Shown: in pieces, positions 34,817-46,562 of the stretch
Position numbering within the stretch: position 1 is the first letter of the stretch
How the letters are laid out: each line of letters begins with the position of its first letter
Origin: Pezicula radicicola
Lineage: Eukaryota; Ascomycota; Leotiomycetes; Helotiales; Dermateaceae
Length of the DNA: 64,000 nt
Assembly: GCA_003008705.1 (NCBI GenBank)
Contig: PDUO01000021.1
Location: 64,766 to 128,765, forward strand
Reading direction: 5' to 3'
Made by a program: the position numbers and the translations under genes
The notes under the pieces: generated by a model
The model's input: the letters and a program-made list of their open reading frames with translations, nothing else
Told to the model about the DNA's origin: nothing
Database searches by the model: none

Positions 34817-35520
34817 TTATACAATCCCATCTGTTCTCATTCTTATCAACAAATTTAATTGTTTCCTCAACTTTTCCAGTTTCTGAATTAGCGCCGTTGA
34901 GCAGTAATAACTCTTCCGATTTTGTATACTCATGAGTTCTTGCCTTGGAAAGTGGCAGCAGCCCAGAAGTATCCGCATTGTTGACCTCGATGCCTTCTGA
35001 ATTAGAACTTGTGCAACTACCAATTGCAACCGAGTCTCTCCAATGTCGTTAGCTGTCTCTACACCATCACCCGCCTCAAGCACAGGTTTGCCCTCTCTAG
35101 CACCATTCTAGTCGACAGCAAGAAGTAAAGGTATCGACCTCTGAGATTTTGAAGCTTGCAGATTAGGCCCTCTCCCAAGCAGAAGACTAAGGATTGACTT
35201 CGTCTGCGAGGTAATCGAAGTGTGTACTGCAGTTGCCCACGTATCTGCTCCTACATCTAAAAGCAACATCATGAGTGCTTCGTTCTTCTACATGATAGCA
35301 ATCCGCGAAAGGAGAAAACCCCTAGGCCCTTCTAAGTTCGACTGAGCGTAAGGAATTCGCATGCGTTCTTTTGTGGTATTGTTATTTGAATACCAACCTT
35401 GTTAGAATCGCATCGTGTAGATCATCCTTGAAAAAATGGTCTCATGGGTTACCCTCTGAATCATGAGGTATTGTGCTTGCGATAACTTCCCAAGCTTCCT
35501 GAGAAATCATCCACTTTTAA
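34817..35520 (-). pseudogene. Decayed ankyrin-repeat gene fragment
   Basis: Minus-strand translation shows ankyrin-like units, MMLLLDVGADTWATAVHTSI, then ILSLLLGRGPNLQA, IPLLLAVD and, after a stop, KPVLEAGDGVETANDIGET. These match the xxLLLxxGAxxxxxxxxGxTxL pattern. Stop codons interrupt the reading near 35106 and 35299, and further upstream (IPHDSEGNP then stop). The last piece is an open frame at 35083-34817. No start, splice model or complete repeat array can be proposed. In fungi such repeats often sit behind NACHT or HET modules, but none remains here. Confidence 0.55.
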
Positions 35521-35564
35521 CCGCATTTAACCATGTTCACTGCTTCGTAGTAGAATTATGTTCC

Positions 35565-37838
35565 TTATTGCTCTGAAAACCGATTGCCAGAAGTTGGCAT
35601 TGTGAGCCAGCTCTCTAGTCCTAACGCCTCGATGTCGGCAAATGGATCGACGTCACCCATCTCAAAGAAATTGCTCCATTCAATGTTTGAATTTCCCACT
35701 CGTGGTACGTTCCCCCAATGAGAATTGTCGTGGTCGCCAATCAGATCTGGGTCTAAATGACTCCCAGAAGTACTTGACATGCTACTAGTAGGTTCCAACT
35801 CGATATACGCAGCCTTAGATTGTTCCTTCAATTTGAGAAGAACATCTTGAAAGATGTGCGTGATGGCTTCCGCGCTTGGCCAATACGTTGAAAGTGATTT
35901 TATGGCTGGAAGCAGGGCTTCAAGCCTCGTCTGGGCTTGCAGTGCGAGAACCATATCACCACTGACCACCGCAGCACGTGCTTCTGAACTCATCTGAATC
36001 GCAGCTGATAGTAACGATGTGAGTCCGGTAAAGCAACATCTCTCTGTGAAATCTGCCGCTAGTATATTATCGAATATCTTAGCGATTGATAGAGCTGCTG
36101 TGTGACAAGTACTCGACGATTTGTGGAAATGTTCCTGGGGAGATTTATTTTCGGCAGGAATTCGGTGGAGATGTATTAAAGCTAAGTTGTAGTGAAGTTG
36201 CAGTTGCAAAGCCAAAAAGTTACCGCGGTTGGTAGAGAGTCCTGCTAGGCGAGGTGGAAGATGAAGATACCAACCTACAAGCCTCGAGTCTAATGACTTT
36301 TGCTGTGAATAGAGCGAGTTCGGTATTGAGGCGCAACGTCGAAGTGACCCTGGGGATGAGAACTTTATGATAGATAGGATGATGTTACATAAATTGGCAT
36401 TCTGGATATTGTACTCGATGTCCACATTTTCATTTCGCCGCTCGCAATATTCGATGAAATCATTTGCTAACAGTGGTGCTTGATCACATTCGTCTGGGTC
36501 GATCATAGGTGGGCGACCATGATGAAGGCTTGACAACACATCCATTTGGACCAAAGTCCAAAATATGCGCCGATAAATTCTAGTATCACCTGCAGGCATC
36601 CTGGTAGACGTATTAGGCCCAAGATCTCGGTGCATTCCTAACCCAAACGCTATACGACAGGCCACGCCGACCCAATAGTAGACATTTGCACTGCAGTCAT
36701 CCGGCCCCTCAAAATGCCAACAGAAAAGTAAGGCGGCTTGCACAAGATTCATGCGGTCGTTTTCGAAGTGCTAGATTAAAGTTGGTCAATTTGATTGCTC
36801 TAGGCTAGCGGACAAAGGGCAGCTTAGACAAACTTCGGAGTTGATGAATAATGACGGTGGGAAGAGGAAACGTGATCCAACAATTCAAGACTTACCATAT
36901 CAAAAAGAGCTTTCGCCCTCCGAAATAATGTCATCTTTACGAGAGCCCGAGACTCTGCAACTTTTGGATGTCGACAAACGTGAGCACCAGCGAGTAGCAC
37001 AGATTGTAAAAGTAGCAACGGTGGAGGATTTTCCGGATCTGCGTATTGAGATCTGAATTGTGCTTCGTCGATAATGGGAAACCCCGGATGTATCTTGTCA
37101 AAGAAGGCTTCGACCATCTCATCTCTGACTTCTTTCGCCGGTAGTGCACCAGCATCATCTGTCATTTTCGAGTACCATCGGACAATTGGTTGATCCTTTT
37201 GTGGTTTCCACGGCATGTTCGGCCTGATGGAAGGAAATGGAAGATGAAGCGAAGGAGCATGGAGATTCCTGTGGGCAGCTAGTTCTCCTTGGACAAGATG
37301 CGTGAGGTTTGATGTGGCAGTCCCTATGTAAGCAATTCGAATCCATTTACCATCTTTGTACGTAAACCATGGTGAGTCTCCAGTGATGCCATGCTGGTAG
37401 AATTCGGTGAGCGCGGTACGTGAGAGCTCTTCCTCTGCGATATCATCTATGGTTGGAACAAAGCTTTGTGGAGGCTGTGTACTCTGGTTGGTAGTGATTG
37501 GTCCCTCGAGTGTAGGCCGGGAAAGAGAAACGGGGCGAGAGAGGTGGTCTGGAAGATCGGTGTCACCGCCGTCATTGATGATCAAATTTTGAGTGCCACT
37601 GTGGCTTTTTGGAGACAATACAGCGGTTGAAGAACGCTTTCTTCTTCGCCGAGCTTTATGCTGTTCAGCCAGAATGAAGCTGTATATGGGTCAACTAAAT
37701 GCTGAGTACGCTCGAGAGATGTTGTGGAATGAAAACCCACGTGCATTCAAGTTGCCCATTGCGACAGTTTGAGCATTGCGCTCCTCCTTCGGAATCGCAT
37801 CTAACTTTCCGGCGGTGACAGATGTCACAAGCAGCCAT
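35565..37838 (-). CDS. Zn2Cys6 transcription factor with fungal-specific TF domain
   Basis: Exons 37838-37741, 37679-36896 and 36770-35565 give 695 residues. Intron 1 (GTGGGT..TACAG) falls directly after the last cysteine of the zinc cluster. Intron 2 is 125 bases, the longest in the window. The cluster starts at residue 4: CDICHRRKVRC, then QCSNCRNGQLECTF, followed by a basic stretch (KARRRRKRSS). The middle homology domain includes MVEAFFDKIHPGFPIIDEAQF and RIFWTLVQMDVLSSLHHGRPP. The C-terminus is Ser/Asp-rich and acidic. The predicted role is a nuclear regulator. It lies between the NCS1 permease and the amidase, which are its plausible targets. The composite motif at 38159 lies about 320-350 bases upstream and reads as TATATAAAG on this strand. 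Confidence 0.93.
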
Positions 37839-38301
37839 CGATATGCTCTCAGAATGGATAAATTGAACGCATAGTTGAACACTCAAAAGGTTCAAAGAGT
37901 TTGTATACCTTTTTCAAATACCTATATAATGTTGTTGGTGTTTCTGGTGTTGTTGAGCAGAGTGGGAGACGCCGTCTTTACCTTATCTTAGCCGAGTTGG
38001 CGACGCTAAACCATTTTAATATAACACGTGGTACGTCGTATTGAAACTTTCTATAGGTAAGTCTAGGGGTTTTTATCAATGTCAACATATTTTGAGTTCA
38101 GCAGGCTTGTAAGACTTATAAACAGTTATTAGGAATGGCAATGGAGTCGGAAATGCGTCATGTGACTCGCCCCCCTTTATATAAGCGACAAAAGGCAGAT
38201 CGTTTGCATGGAGGATGTGACCAGCATGAAGATCAGAAAGATGCCAGTAAATACCATAATAAAACCACGATTTATTGATTGATATACAAGCTATTACCAA
38301 A
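37839..38301. other. Intergenic, promoter of the Zn2Cys6 regulator
   Basis: 463 bases between the regulator start and the amidase stop. It contains the composite motif at 38159-38189. A 77-residue minus-strand frame (38082-38315) has no features and overlaps the amidase end. Confidence 0.45.
38159..38189. promoter_or_regulatory. CATGTGAC-n3-C6-TTTATATAAGCGAC composite motif
   Basis: Same architecture and spacing as 7335-7363. On the minus strand it reads TATATAAAG followed by six G and GTCACATG, so it could serve as the TATA region of the regulator starting at 37838. Orientation and function are unproven. Confidence 0.4.
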
Positions 38302-40171
38302 CTAGTACTGTTCATTCACGACCTTGTCAAATACCTCCGACACAGCAATCAATTCCTCGTCTTGATAAGGCCTGCCCACAACCTGAAGGCACACTGGCTG
38401 AGAAGAAAATAATTCTGGATCATCTGTCATTGTAAGTGAGCAAGTGTTGTCTTTGTTCGCACTGACTAAGCTCACTTACACATATCATATGTCGGCTTAT
38501 CAAATGGATTATCCAATGGTGAATAGCTGCCGTCTTTAGGATCGGTGGTACTAGAAATCTTGAGACTCTTGATGGGAATAGTTGTCGATGGATAATCAAG
38601 TATGTTAAAGAGCGATGTCCAACCCCACCAACTTGGAAAGTCGTGGGGATAGCCGGCCGATGGATGAACGGGACAGATGAGCGCGTCTAGGTGCTCCTTG
38701 GACTGGCCTGTTGATGCAGTCGATCTCCAGAAATCAGCCATCTGAGCTTTGTATTCCATCTGTTTGGTGTTGAGAGCAAAAAGCTGTTTGATTGTAAGTT
38801 CTTTAATATCGAAGATCTTTAAATGAAATTGAAGTGATGGCAACATGGGTTCATCTCCTTTGGCCAGTGTCGCCTTTTGCTCAGCAGCTCCTGTCTGGAA
38901 ATAGAGGCTCCATGTGACCAGAGCAACTTCCCAAAGGTCAAATGGTAGCTTTATTGTAATCACTGAAAAAACATAAGTAAGAATTCTGCCACGCAGGTTG
39001 TGATCTTACAAACCTTGGTGGCCAGCAGCCTCTAGTTTGGCTGCTGTTTCCTTCATTGCACGAACTATAGGAGGATGTGGCGTAACAATTCCATCAGACT
39101 CTAGAAGTCCAAAGCATAAATTTCTCGGCGGAGCCTGTACATCTCTCCAGGGAATGGGAATAAAACTACCGTCGAATTTGGCCCTAGGATGGCCATTCAA
39201 GACCTTCGTAAACATCTTCAGATCTGCAATGCTATGGCAAATTGGCCCACAGGAGACCTTTATTGAGATTTGGCCAGTGCCCGTGCTCCTCATGCCACCC
39301 CTTGGGATCCTTTCGGAGCTCGGGCGGATGGAGTACAGACCATTGAAAGCCGCTGGAGCACGAATGGATCCGCCTATATCAGAGGAAGGCGAAATGGGAG
39401 TCCCTCTCATTGAAATCAAAGCACCATCACCGCCAGATGATCCTCCAGAACCGAGCTTAGAGTTGAAAGGGCTCAGAGTTCTTCCCCAAAGGTTACTCAC
39501 GGTTTCCAGGGCCATTCCAGTCTGAGGCATGGTAGTCTTAACAAAAAAGACAGCTCCAGCATCACGTATAGATTTGACAAGGATAGAATCTTTCTCTGCA
39601 ACAACATCTTTCCAAGCGATATACCCCAGCGTCACAACATGGCCTTTAAGATCATACATGTCCTATGCATTATCGTTATTAGCAAAAATCCGATCGGGTT
39701 CCAATTACTTACCTTGATCGCAACTGGCAAACCATGTAATGGGCCAAGTGTCTTTCTATTTTCTTTCAAGTACGCATCACAAGCTTTAGCAGTTTCAATT
39801 GCTTCGTCGTAGAAGTATGCTGTCAAACAGTTTACCTATGGTTGTAATTAGATGACATGTAACACCTATATTAATTATATGGATGAACTACCCACCAGTT
39901 GGTGTGCAATAGCGGCTCTAGCACAAAAAGCTTCCGTAACTTCAACACTTGTTAAAACACCTTTGGAGAGTTTCTCCAACAGCTGAGTTGCTGTCTGTTC
40001 CGTTATCTCAAGTTGAGCCGATGTCAAAAGTCCGCATGATCTCGGGACCTCGATAGAACTTGTAGCCTTCGCATTAGAAATTACATCAGGTGGAAGTCGC
40101 CATTTTTCAGGTATTGTGTTTAAAACACGTTGTTGTGCTTCAGCACCAATTTCTTGTATCGAAAGTGGCAT
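38302..40171 (-). CDS. Amidase-signature family hydrolase
   Basis: Five exons (40171-39896, 39835-39713, 39662-39014, 38962-38480, 38423-38302) give 550 residues, and introns are 50-60 bases. These enzymes hydrolyse carboxamides to acid and ammonia. The Ser-cisSer-Lys triad is visible: Lys about K133 (HGLPVAIKD, across intron 2), cis-Ser about S208 in GSGGSSGGDGALISMRG, nucleophile about S232 in SSDIGGSIRAPAAF. The C-terminal half has DALICPVHPSAGYPHDF and ends with PVCLQVVGRPYQDEELIA, the usual closing motif. No signal peptide is visible, so it is probably cytosolic. The catalytic set is complete. It resembles fungal general amidases/acetamidases; substrate unknown. Position beside nucleobase and amine genes fits release of ammonium. 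Confidence 0.93.
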
Positions 40172-40967
40172 CTTGGTTCTCTCTGGAAGGGTTGTGTATG
40201 GTTTGAAGACCTAACGCTCTGCGGGAATATTTTGTGACAGAGACATTAGGATGTTCTACTGTTTGTCACCGGCAATAGCGGAAATAAGATAAGCATATTG
40301 GGAACCCGTGGGGTTGGTCGGCAACGAAGAGGGGGAACCAAGATTCGGCTATTCTGATGCGCTTGTCAATCATGGAATTAGCCAGATAGGTAATATTGTT
40401 GAGCGATTGACTTAACATCGTATTTATCACTTCCCCATTTAAGGCACAGAATTAGAGTGTAAAGGTATAGATATTAATGTTGTAACGTAATCATGTGTTA
40501 TTAGGCAACATTCCATTAGCCCAAGATTTATATAGCTTATAGCTGCCCCATGACAAGGTTTCCAATTCACCTTGCTATAACTTTGGATTCACTCTATTTT
40601 GAAGATGTCTAGGCTCTGCTTTGATATACAAGAGAGGTGAACAACCGGAAAAAGCAGACGTTAAAATGCTACAGATTAAGGTTCTTAGAGGCGAATACAT
40701 ATAATGACTGAAATGGATCGTGGGTGCTGATCTCTAGCAGTTGTAAAAATGTAGTTATTTTGTTGCAAATCGATGATGACTTGGCTATTAGTAGGATTTT
40801 TATTTTACAGACCGTCCGAGTCGGCGGCGCCGATGTAAGCGAGCTGGGTACAGTCATTCCCACACTCGGCGCCGAAATATAAGTGCGGGGAAGCAGCTTA
40901 ATTGAAAATGCTTCTCAATGAAATCTACTACATCGGAAGCAAGGCATACGTGTGGCGATCTTTTGAA
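40172..40967. other. Divergent intergenic region between amidase and SDR
   Basis: 796 bases serving both genes as promoter. It holds a GATAAG site near 40289 and the motif set at 40826-40893. A 64-residue minus-strand frame (40669-40863) has no features. Confidence 0.45.
40826..40893 (+). promoter_or_regulatory. TCGGCGCCGA and GTGCGGGGAAG motif set
   Basis: GGCGCCGA at 40826-40833, the full palindrome TCGGCGCCGA at 40866-40875 and GTGCGGGGAAG at 40883-40893, 75-142 bases before the SDR start. The last two are identical to sequences before the amine oxidase fusion at 23654. Confidence 0.45.
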
Positions 40968-41918
40968 ATGAATTTGTTTAGCTTAGAGGGAAAGACGGCT
41001 TTAGTGACAGGAGGTGCGCGAGGAATTGGACAAGCAATTGCAATTGGGCTGGCTGAGGCTGGTGCTAATATAATTTTGATCTTGGTATGCAAAGGAAAAA
41101 CTCTGCAAGCATAACTAAGCCCGAGACAAACTCCTTATTGCTTTTCGCTAACTAGTTGCAGCGTGATCGCAGTCAAACCACAACCAAGAATGCAATCGAG
41201 GCATTGGGTCGTCAATGTTATGTCTATGAATTTGACTTAGGAGATAAAGCCAAATGCCAGAAACTTATATCAACAGTCACCGAAGAGCACGAAGTCCACA
41301 TCCTGGCTAATGTCGCGGGCATACAAAGACGACATGCAGCTTCCGAGTTTCCTCTTGATGTCTTCGATGAGGTCATGCAAGTAAACTTGAACACCACTTT
41401 TCTACTGTGCCGCGATATCGGGAAGTACTGGTTGGAGAGGAAAATCAAAGGTCGCATTATCAACACTGCCAGCTTAGCTACTTTCCAGGGCGGTATCAAT
41501 ATGGCTGCTTATGCATCGAGCAAAGGAGCCGTTGGACAACTGACGAAGGCTTTGAGTAATGAGTGGGCGCAACATGGAATACGTGTCAACGCAATTGCTC
41601 CGGGGTCAGTCAACCATCTACTCGTACTCTTTAAGATAGCTAACACATGCATTGAAGTTATATTGCCACGGACATGAACATAGATACCCGATTGTTAAAT
41701 CCGGATAAATCGTATCTGAAGTCGATTTCTGACCGTATACCGGCAGGCAAGTGGGGAGAGCCAAATGATTTCAAGGGTCCCGCCATCTTTCTTGCATCTG
41801 AGGCTAGCTCTTATGTGTCGGGCGAGATTATGGTTGTAAGAACTAGATCCTGCGTTTTCGACTCCTTTGTACAATGCTGACAATAGACTAGGTGGACGGA
41901 GGTTGGATGGCTCGCTGA
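40968..41918 (+). CDS. Short-chain dehydrogenase, 2-deoxy-D-gluconate 3-dehydrogenase (KduD)-like
   Basis: Exons 40968-41084, 41162-41604, 41658-41835 and 41892-41918 give 254 residues, a normal classical SDR. The start giving [16 protein letters not shown] is preferred to an in-frame ATG at 40908. NAD(P) motif TGGARGIG is at about 14-21, NVAGIQRRH stands in place of NNAG, the catalytic serine lies in NTASLA, and YASSK is the active-site Tyr/Lys. The last exon codes only VDGGWMAR, the usual C-terminal motif. The AGIQRRH stretch is characteristic of KduD-like 2-deoxy-gluconate/gluconate dehydrogenases. The ILILRD junction at intron 1 differs slightly from the usual ILVQRD. Probably cytosolic sugar-acid oxidation; substrate inferred. 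Confidence 0.9.
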
Positions 41919-42798
41919 TATGCATCGAAGAGTGGAGTACTCCGTGGTGTTCTGCTTCACCCCACGTTGTGTTTCGGCAAGCCTTGCCGTCGCTTAACCC
42001 CGGAGTAGTCCTCGTCCCTCTACTCTAGATCTGTCGCCCAAGGAAAAGGTGCTACTATCCGGAACTATATGACTTCATAGTTGCATTTTCGTTGAAAGTG
42101 ACTAACTCGGTCCCGCCTCGATATCGCACAGAGCAAGTTACGCAAAGCTGTATTTAAATACCGAAGCGAGGAGTGAATATCCAATAATCAACTTCCCCGC
42201 TCCTTGTCCCGTCTTATCGAAGACTTCATATTGTACCTTGTAGCACCGCTCTCAAATATTTCGGCTCGGAAATGATAAGCTGATATGTTCCTGTGATTGA
42301 TTGGTTTTATTTGAAACCAAAAGTGGTAAATACATGCCCTGAGGTGCAGTTGTGACGATGCACATCAAGTCTATCAGGAGCGTTATCATTTTCATGAATT
42401 CTACCACGATCACTAGTCTGGTTTAGGCTATGTTGCTGATACTCACGGTCATTTACCTGGAAGTATTCGATGATTCTTATCTCGGCGGTTGAAAACAACT
42501 CAAGATAAAGGCTGCGATAGAATGATGCGTGTTGATGATCTCTTTTTCATATTCAGGGAAGAAAATTTACATGTGCAACGTCAATCACAGGTAAACTTTG
42601 GTTACTATACCCAGCGCAGAAAGATCGCAAGTACAGTGGGCCCAGAAAGCCTGACGGACTTAGAAGTTATCAAGTTGCCTTCCGTTCGACGAAACAAGTA
42701 CTTATTCACAGTGGTGTGCACAGATTACTCACCCAAGTAGTCCCTTCATCCAAAATCTGCTGATAGGAGTATGTCTTTTCTGAAATCCCAGGCTATCT
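41919..42798. other. Intergenic region upstream of the UNC93-like relic
   Basis: 880 bases without a supported gene. A plus-strand 83-residue frame at 42489-42740 has no features. Promoter-like motifs are at 42192-42281. Confidence 0.4.
42192..42281. promoter_or_regulatory. Inverted GCGGGGAAG and TTTCGGC..TGATAAGCT motifs
   Basis: CTTCCCCGC (42192-42200, inverse of GCGGGGAAG) and TTTCGGCTCGGAAATGATAAGCT (split here as TTTCGGCTC and TGATAAGCT, 42259-42281) resemble TTTCGGCGCTC..TGATAAGCT before the amine oxidase fusion. They precede a pseudogene, so they may be the remains of its promoter. Confidence 0.35.
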
Positions 42799-43823
42799 TT
42801 GGCTATTACTGAAAGTATTTCGAACATGACCATTGAATACCTCATAACGCGTGAAAAGGAGTTGGATACTGGCGGGGTAAAGTTAGTTCGACGTCTCGGG
42901 ATCAACCTTCACTCAGACGGTGGTGGTGTCCCTCACTCCGTTTATATTATCTTTATTATAGTTCAATGTTGTTCTGTCGTATTCGCAGCTATGATGGTCT
43001 TGCCGAGTACAATCCGGCGTCAGGACGGCACTGCACTAACAGAATTCAAAGGTATGACTCTGAAGAGTCTCTTGGTGGGCTGTTATTGCTTTTCACCGAC
43101 TGGAGAGTTATGGTTATGATACCGACCTTCTTTGCAGCAGGTTTTTCTTGTCTTGTTAAGCTCGATCAATGCATATGCCTATAATCTTCGGACTCGAAGT
43201 CTTGACAACGTCTTGACGAACCTGATTCAAATACCTTTCGCCCTCTTCATTGGATTTCTTTTAGATAGCAAGAAGCTAGGCTCGCGTAGAAAACGGGGCT
43301 TGATAGCCGTAACATTCGACGCTGTTTGGATCACAGGGGGCATATATCGCCCAAACTGTGTGGCTATCAAGTTAGAACTTCGACCGCTGCATCGCCGGAC
43401 CATCCATCGATTGGACTTGATCTTCATATCCAGGCGCTGTTATCGTCTATTTGTGCTATGGTGCCCAATACGGGATATTTCAAAACACTGTACTTTGGAT
43501 AAATCTCTCGGAGAAAAGTTCTGACACAAACACTAGTGCTCTCAGCCGGCACTGCGACTGCTTTTGGGATTGATGCAACATCAGCAAACTACCAGAATGA
43601 GAACGGTGCATATTTCACCCTTGCCACCATTTCATGGCCAATCCTGTTTTTTATTGCTTGGAAATGCACCACGGACACGAACTATTTTAAGGAAGGTGTT
43701 GTTGTGCCTATTCATGTCCGAGTTGAACTTGGCCAAGAAACAAACCTCAAGGTTACCACAGGAGAGCAATTGGGCGAGAAGAAAGTCGCCACAACGAAAG
43801 GAAATGCCCAGGAAAAGGAGTAA
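42799..43823 (+). pseudogene. UNC93-like (DUF895) MFS transporter relic
   Basis: The plus strand carries a membrane protein in pieces. EKELDTGGVKLVRRLGIN and HSVYIIFIIVQCCSVVFAAM are in one frame (to about 43075). LLLLFTDWRVMVMIPTFFAAG is in another. INAYAYNLRTRSLDNVLTNL and IPFALFIGFLLD are in the third, then TVWLSS and GPSIDWT with stops around 43378 and 43419. The final piece (43536-43823) gives FGIDATSANYQNENGAYFTL and a last hydrophobic segment. The frame changes near 43076, 43139 and 43350 do not fit introns. The N-terminal half of the usual 12-helix protein is missing. The content matches fungal UNC93-like proteins, which are putative transporters or channel regulators. The copy cannot make a full product. 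Confidence 0.7.
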
Positions 43824-44355
43824 GTATGATAGCTATCAAAATCAAATGTGAAGACCTGTTTCGCATTATCAGGCCAATGGCGAGTTGGCAACTCCACTAT
43901 TTCGCTTCTGAGCGGGAGAATCTTCTAATACCGATGCCGAACTTTGTTTTTACTCCACATATTGTATATGCTTTGCATAATTTGAACAGGTAAGGATGGC
44001 ACCGACTCCCTTGTATCCTTGCAGTTTGGTATCTACGGAGTACGGGACTCAAAACATGATGCATCCACCCATCGGCTTGAAAATCCCGTCGGGGAACCAC
44101 AACTATGGGAAATATTTCTTCTGTGATAGGGTACTGGGAACTACCGACAGGTTGCAAGCGGTCCGGCATATTATAAAATCTCCGCTGTTTAATAACAGGG
44201 TAAAGATGAATACCCTAATTTTCAAGACCTCTGAGTAGGGTCAATTTATAATAAAAACGTTCTCCTCACCGTCTTCAAATGCATCATATTTTCTGGATTT
44301 CCCATTGCGTTTCCCAAACTCAAAAATCCAACCAGTCTGGTGATTTCATCCCAGC
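43824..44355. other. Intergenic, P450 promoter
   Basis: 532 bases with no supported coding frame; two short shadow frames are ignored. Confidence 0.4.
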
Positions 44356-46016
44356 ATGGATTCAATCAATATAAACTTCACATTAACAAACCTTTTGTTG
44401 GGTTTGTGCGGAGGTCTTGGTCTAGTAAGTATTTCCTGTCTTGAAACCTTGTAGTACCCAGTGCCTAACCGTTGCTTGCCTATCAGTCATTTGTCTACCT
44501 TGTCGGACTTGTGATTTATAGAATCTACTTCCATCCTTTGGCTTCATACCCAGGCCCAAAAATCAATGCTGCTACTCGACTTCCATTTTTGTGGAACCTA
44601 GTGAAGGGCCGACAAAGTCATAACAAGCACGAACTACATCTATTATACGGTGACGTTGTTCGTATTGCTCCAGATGAACTTTCATACTCCAATGGCGACG
44701 CATGGAAAGACATCTACTCCCATCGCCAAGGAAAACCAGAAATGGCAAAGAATCTGAAAAACTATACAAAGCACCCAGGGAGCGAACACATTATCATTGC
44801 AAACCGTGAGGACCACTCGCGTTTCCGAAAAGGTCTCTCCCATGGATTCTCCGACTCGTATATGCGCCAACAAGAGCCGATGATACAGAAATACGTCAAC
44901 CTTCTTATACAGCGCCTTGAAGAGCATTCTAAAGACGGTCCCCAGAACCTCTGTTCCTGGTATAACTGGATAACCTTCGATATCATTGGAGACTTAACCT
45001 TTGGAGAACCATTTGATTGTCTGGAGAATTCAGCTTACCATCCCTGGGTTAGCGCAATATTCGAAAACGTAAAGGGTGGAGTATATATGAATGCACTTAA
45101 ATATGTGCCCTACGGACAAAAGGCAGCTGCTCTCTTCATCCCCAAGAAATTGCTACAGAAAAGGGCAGTTCATCGTGACATAACAATTGAGAAGGTTAAG
45201 CACCGGATAGGGCTATCGGAAGAGAGGCCAGATTTCTTCAACAATATCCTGAAGCGAAAGGAACAACAGTGGTCCTTTCCAGAACTCATAAGTAATTCAT
45301 CTATCTTGATTATAGCGGGTAGTGAAACGACAGCTACGATCCTCGTAGGTGTGACGTATCTACTTCTACGAAACCCGGACGCGATGGCCAAAGCCGTGCA
45401 CGAAGTTCGATCCTCTTTCAGCCATAATGACGAGATCACGATTCACTCAACTAGCGGTCTGAAGTATATGATAGCTTGTCTCGAGGAAGGACTACGAGTT
45501 TATCCACCTGCGCCAACTGGGTTCCCTAGGATCGTACCTGAAGGAGGAGACGTCATTGCTGGAAAATGGGTTCCTGGTGGAGTAAGTTTTAGCCTGTTTC
45601 CATTGTAGCAAGATTTTGAAGGATGATTCTGACCTATCCCAGACTATTGCAGGTGTGAGCATATTTGCAGCACATCGCTCACCAGAGAATTTCCGCGAGC
45701 CAGATTCATTTATTCCTGAGCGTTTCCTTGGCGACCCACGATTTGTGAATGATAAAAAGCACGCTTTGAATGCATTTTCAACTGGGCCAAGGAACTGCCT
45801 GGGTAAGAAGTAAGTTACAAAACCTATACTAGACTGTGACAATTTGCTAATTATTTTCGTAGCTTGGCATGGGCGGAGATGCGATTGATATTAGCGAAGG
45901 TGCTATTTAATTTTGACATGGAGCTTACCCCAGGCAGCGAAGATTGGCTTGATCAGAAGACATACACAGTATGGGAGAAGGGCCCACTGAATGTGATACT
46001 CAAGAAAGTTACTTAA
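44356..46016 (+). CDS. Cytochrome P450 monooxygenase (CYP65-like)
   Basis: Exons 44356-44424, 44487-45581, 45643-45809 and 45863-46016 give 494 residues. The N-terminal membrane anchor is formed across intron 1 ([12 protein letters not shown] then [19 protein letters not shown]), followed by the PGPK hinge. The I-helix motif is AGSETTA, the K-helix ExxR is EEGLR, the PERF-type motif is PERFLG, and the heme loop [11 protein letters not shown] places the heme cysteine at about C440. It is predicted to sit on the endoplasmic reticulum and to hydroxylate a small molecule with a CPR partner. [19 protein letters not shown] resembles fungal isotrichodermin C-15 hydroxylase-type P450s (CYP65), but no pathway backbone gene is here, so it may be catabolic. 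All key residues are present. Confidence 0.95.
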
Positions 46017-46562
46017 CTAGGTCCAAATAAATGGTTTCAGATGTATTGACAAGGCGAGAGAAATAATATGAGCAGTGCTTAAACTGTATAACTCACATGT
46101 CCTGCGTGTAATGCTGATAATTTTGTTATTCGACTAGACGTCCACTAAAGGCTATCTCAATTGGCAAATGGCAATGAAAGCAGTAATTAGGGTTAGATGC
46201 TCCAGATAAGTCCTTAGAAGTTAAGTACGCCGAATGTCTCACGTGCCTCCCTTAAAGTATTCAATCACTCTGTTACCATCCGATCAATTACTATCCGTAA
46301 GCGACGTCAAGCTGCACCAATACTGTCCGTTAGAGTCATTGAGGATTAGGATATCTTATTTACTCAGAGATGAGAGGACCAGTAAGGTGACGGTAAGTTC
46401 TGAAGCAGAACTAAATTCTAGTTGCATAACTAATTCAACTTATAAAGACGCATCTTGTGCATATAAGTGTCATTATAATTTCTACTAAGCAAACAAGAAA
46501 GTCCCTAAGACTTCGTGTATATGATCTTATACTCTCAGTACCTCTATCATATTCTCCAGCCT
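46017..46562. other. Convergent intergenic gap
   Basis: 546 bases between the 3' ends of the P450 and the symporter. Nothing supported; moderately AT-rich. Confidence 0.45.

Noticed and set aside
17951..46016. A secondary-metabolite cluster (MFS, O-methyltransferase, P450, Zn2Cys6 regulators)
   Set aside because: No polyketide synthase, NRPS, terpene cyclase or prenyltransferase is in the window, and most neighbours are catabolic or transport genes.
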